A stretch of DNA of 64,000 nt from Lineus longissimus (Eukaryota > Nemertea > Pilidiophora > Heteronemertea > Lineidae): assembly GCF_910592395.1 (NCBI RefSeq), contig NC_088311.1, positions 7,258,501 to 7,322,500 of the forward strand. The letters run 5' to 3'. The translations under genes and the position numbers were made by a program. Below the pieces are notes generated by a model. The model was not told where the DNA came from and ran no database searches. It saw only the letters and a program-made list of their open reading frames with translations. Of this stretch, positions 64,000 through 64,000 are shown in pieces (position 1 is the first letter of the stretch; the number at the start of each line of letters is the position of its first letter).

Positions 64000-64000
64000 A

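Overview
This is animal nuclear DNA. The coding sequence is broken into short GT-AG exons separated by AT-rich introns full of decayed mobile DNA. There are no operons, ribosome binding sites or prokaryotic genes. One gene explains essentially all the coding signal: a spectraplakin, the single invertebrate counterpart of vertebrate MACF1 and DST (dystonin/BPAG1), Drosophila shot and C. elegans vab-10. The tRNA-derived SINE, the AGCTCACC...GGTGAGC repeat with a GTC run, and the intron-rich structure fit a marine invertebrate. A lophotrochozoan is my best guess, but the sequence does not settle it.

Layout on the + strand. 1-16633 has no recognisable exon and is probably 5' intron or upstream DNA; the exon coding the start of CH1 was not found. 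16634-19626 holds three exons of the first calponin-homology domain. 19627-36579 is a 17-kb interval with three candidate alternative first exons (24936, 27105, 31989). Each has its own ATG preceded by an in-frame stop, ends at a phase-0 donor and can join directly to the CH2 exon at 36580, which would give proteins without CH1. Their N termini share a basic, Cys-Gly-rich motif. 36580-37801 codes CH2. 38130-53966 codes a plakin domain of about 1072 residues in 17 exons, with an SH3 domain split over two of them. 54154 to the window end is one uninterrupted exon of at least 9846 bp (3282 codons, no stop) coding plakin (plectin-type) repeats. It ends inside a strictly regular array of 63-residue units.

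How it works. CH1 plus CH2 form the F-actin-binding module. The plakin domain is a spectrin-repeat rod that links to membrane adhesion partners. Plakin repeats are the module that in related proteins binds intermediate filaments or acts at epidermal attachment sites. The rest of a spectraplakin (spectrin-repeat rod, EF hands, GAR microtubule-binding domain) should lie downstream of the window. Choice of first exon and inclusion of the giant exon would set the actin affinity and length of each isoform.

The introns carry a SINE, a composite repeat with a 301-bp internal period, two minisatellites (94-bp and 98-bp higher-order units), a local segmental duplication and several near-perfect palindromes. 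All exon limits come from reading splice signals and frame by eye; no alignment or transcript data were available.
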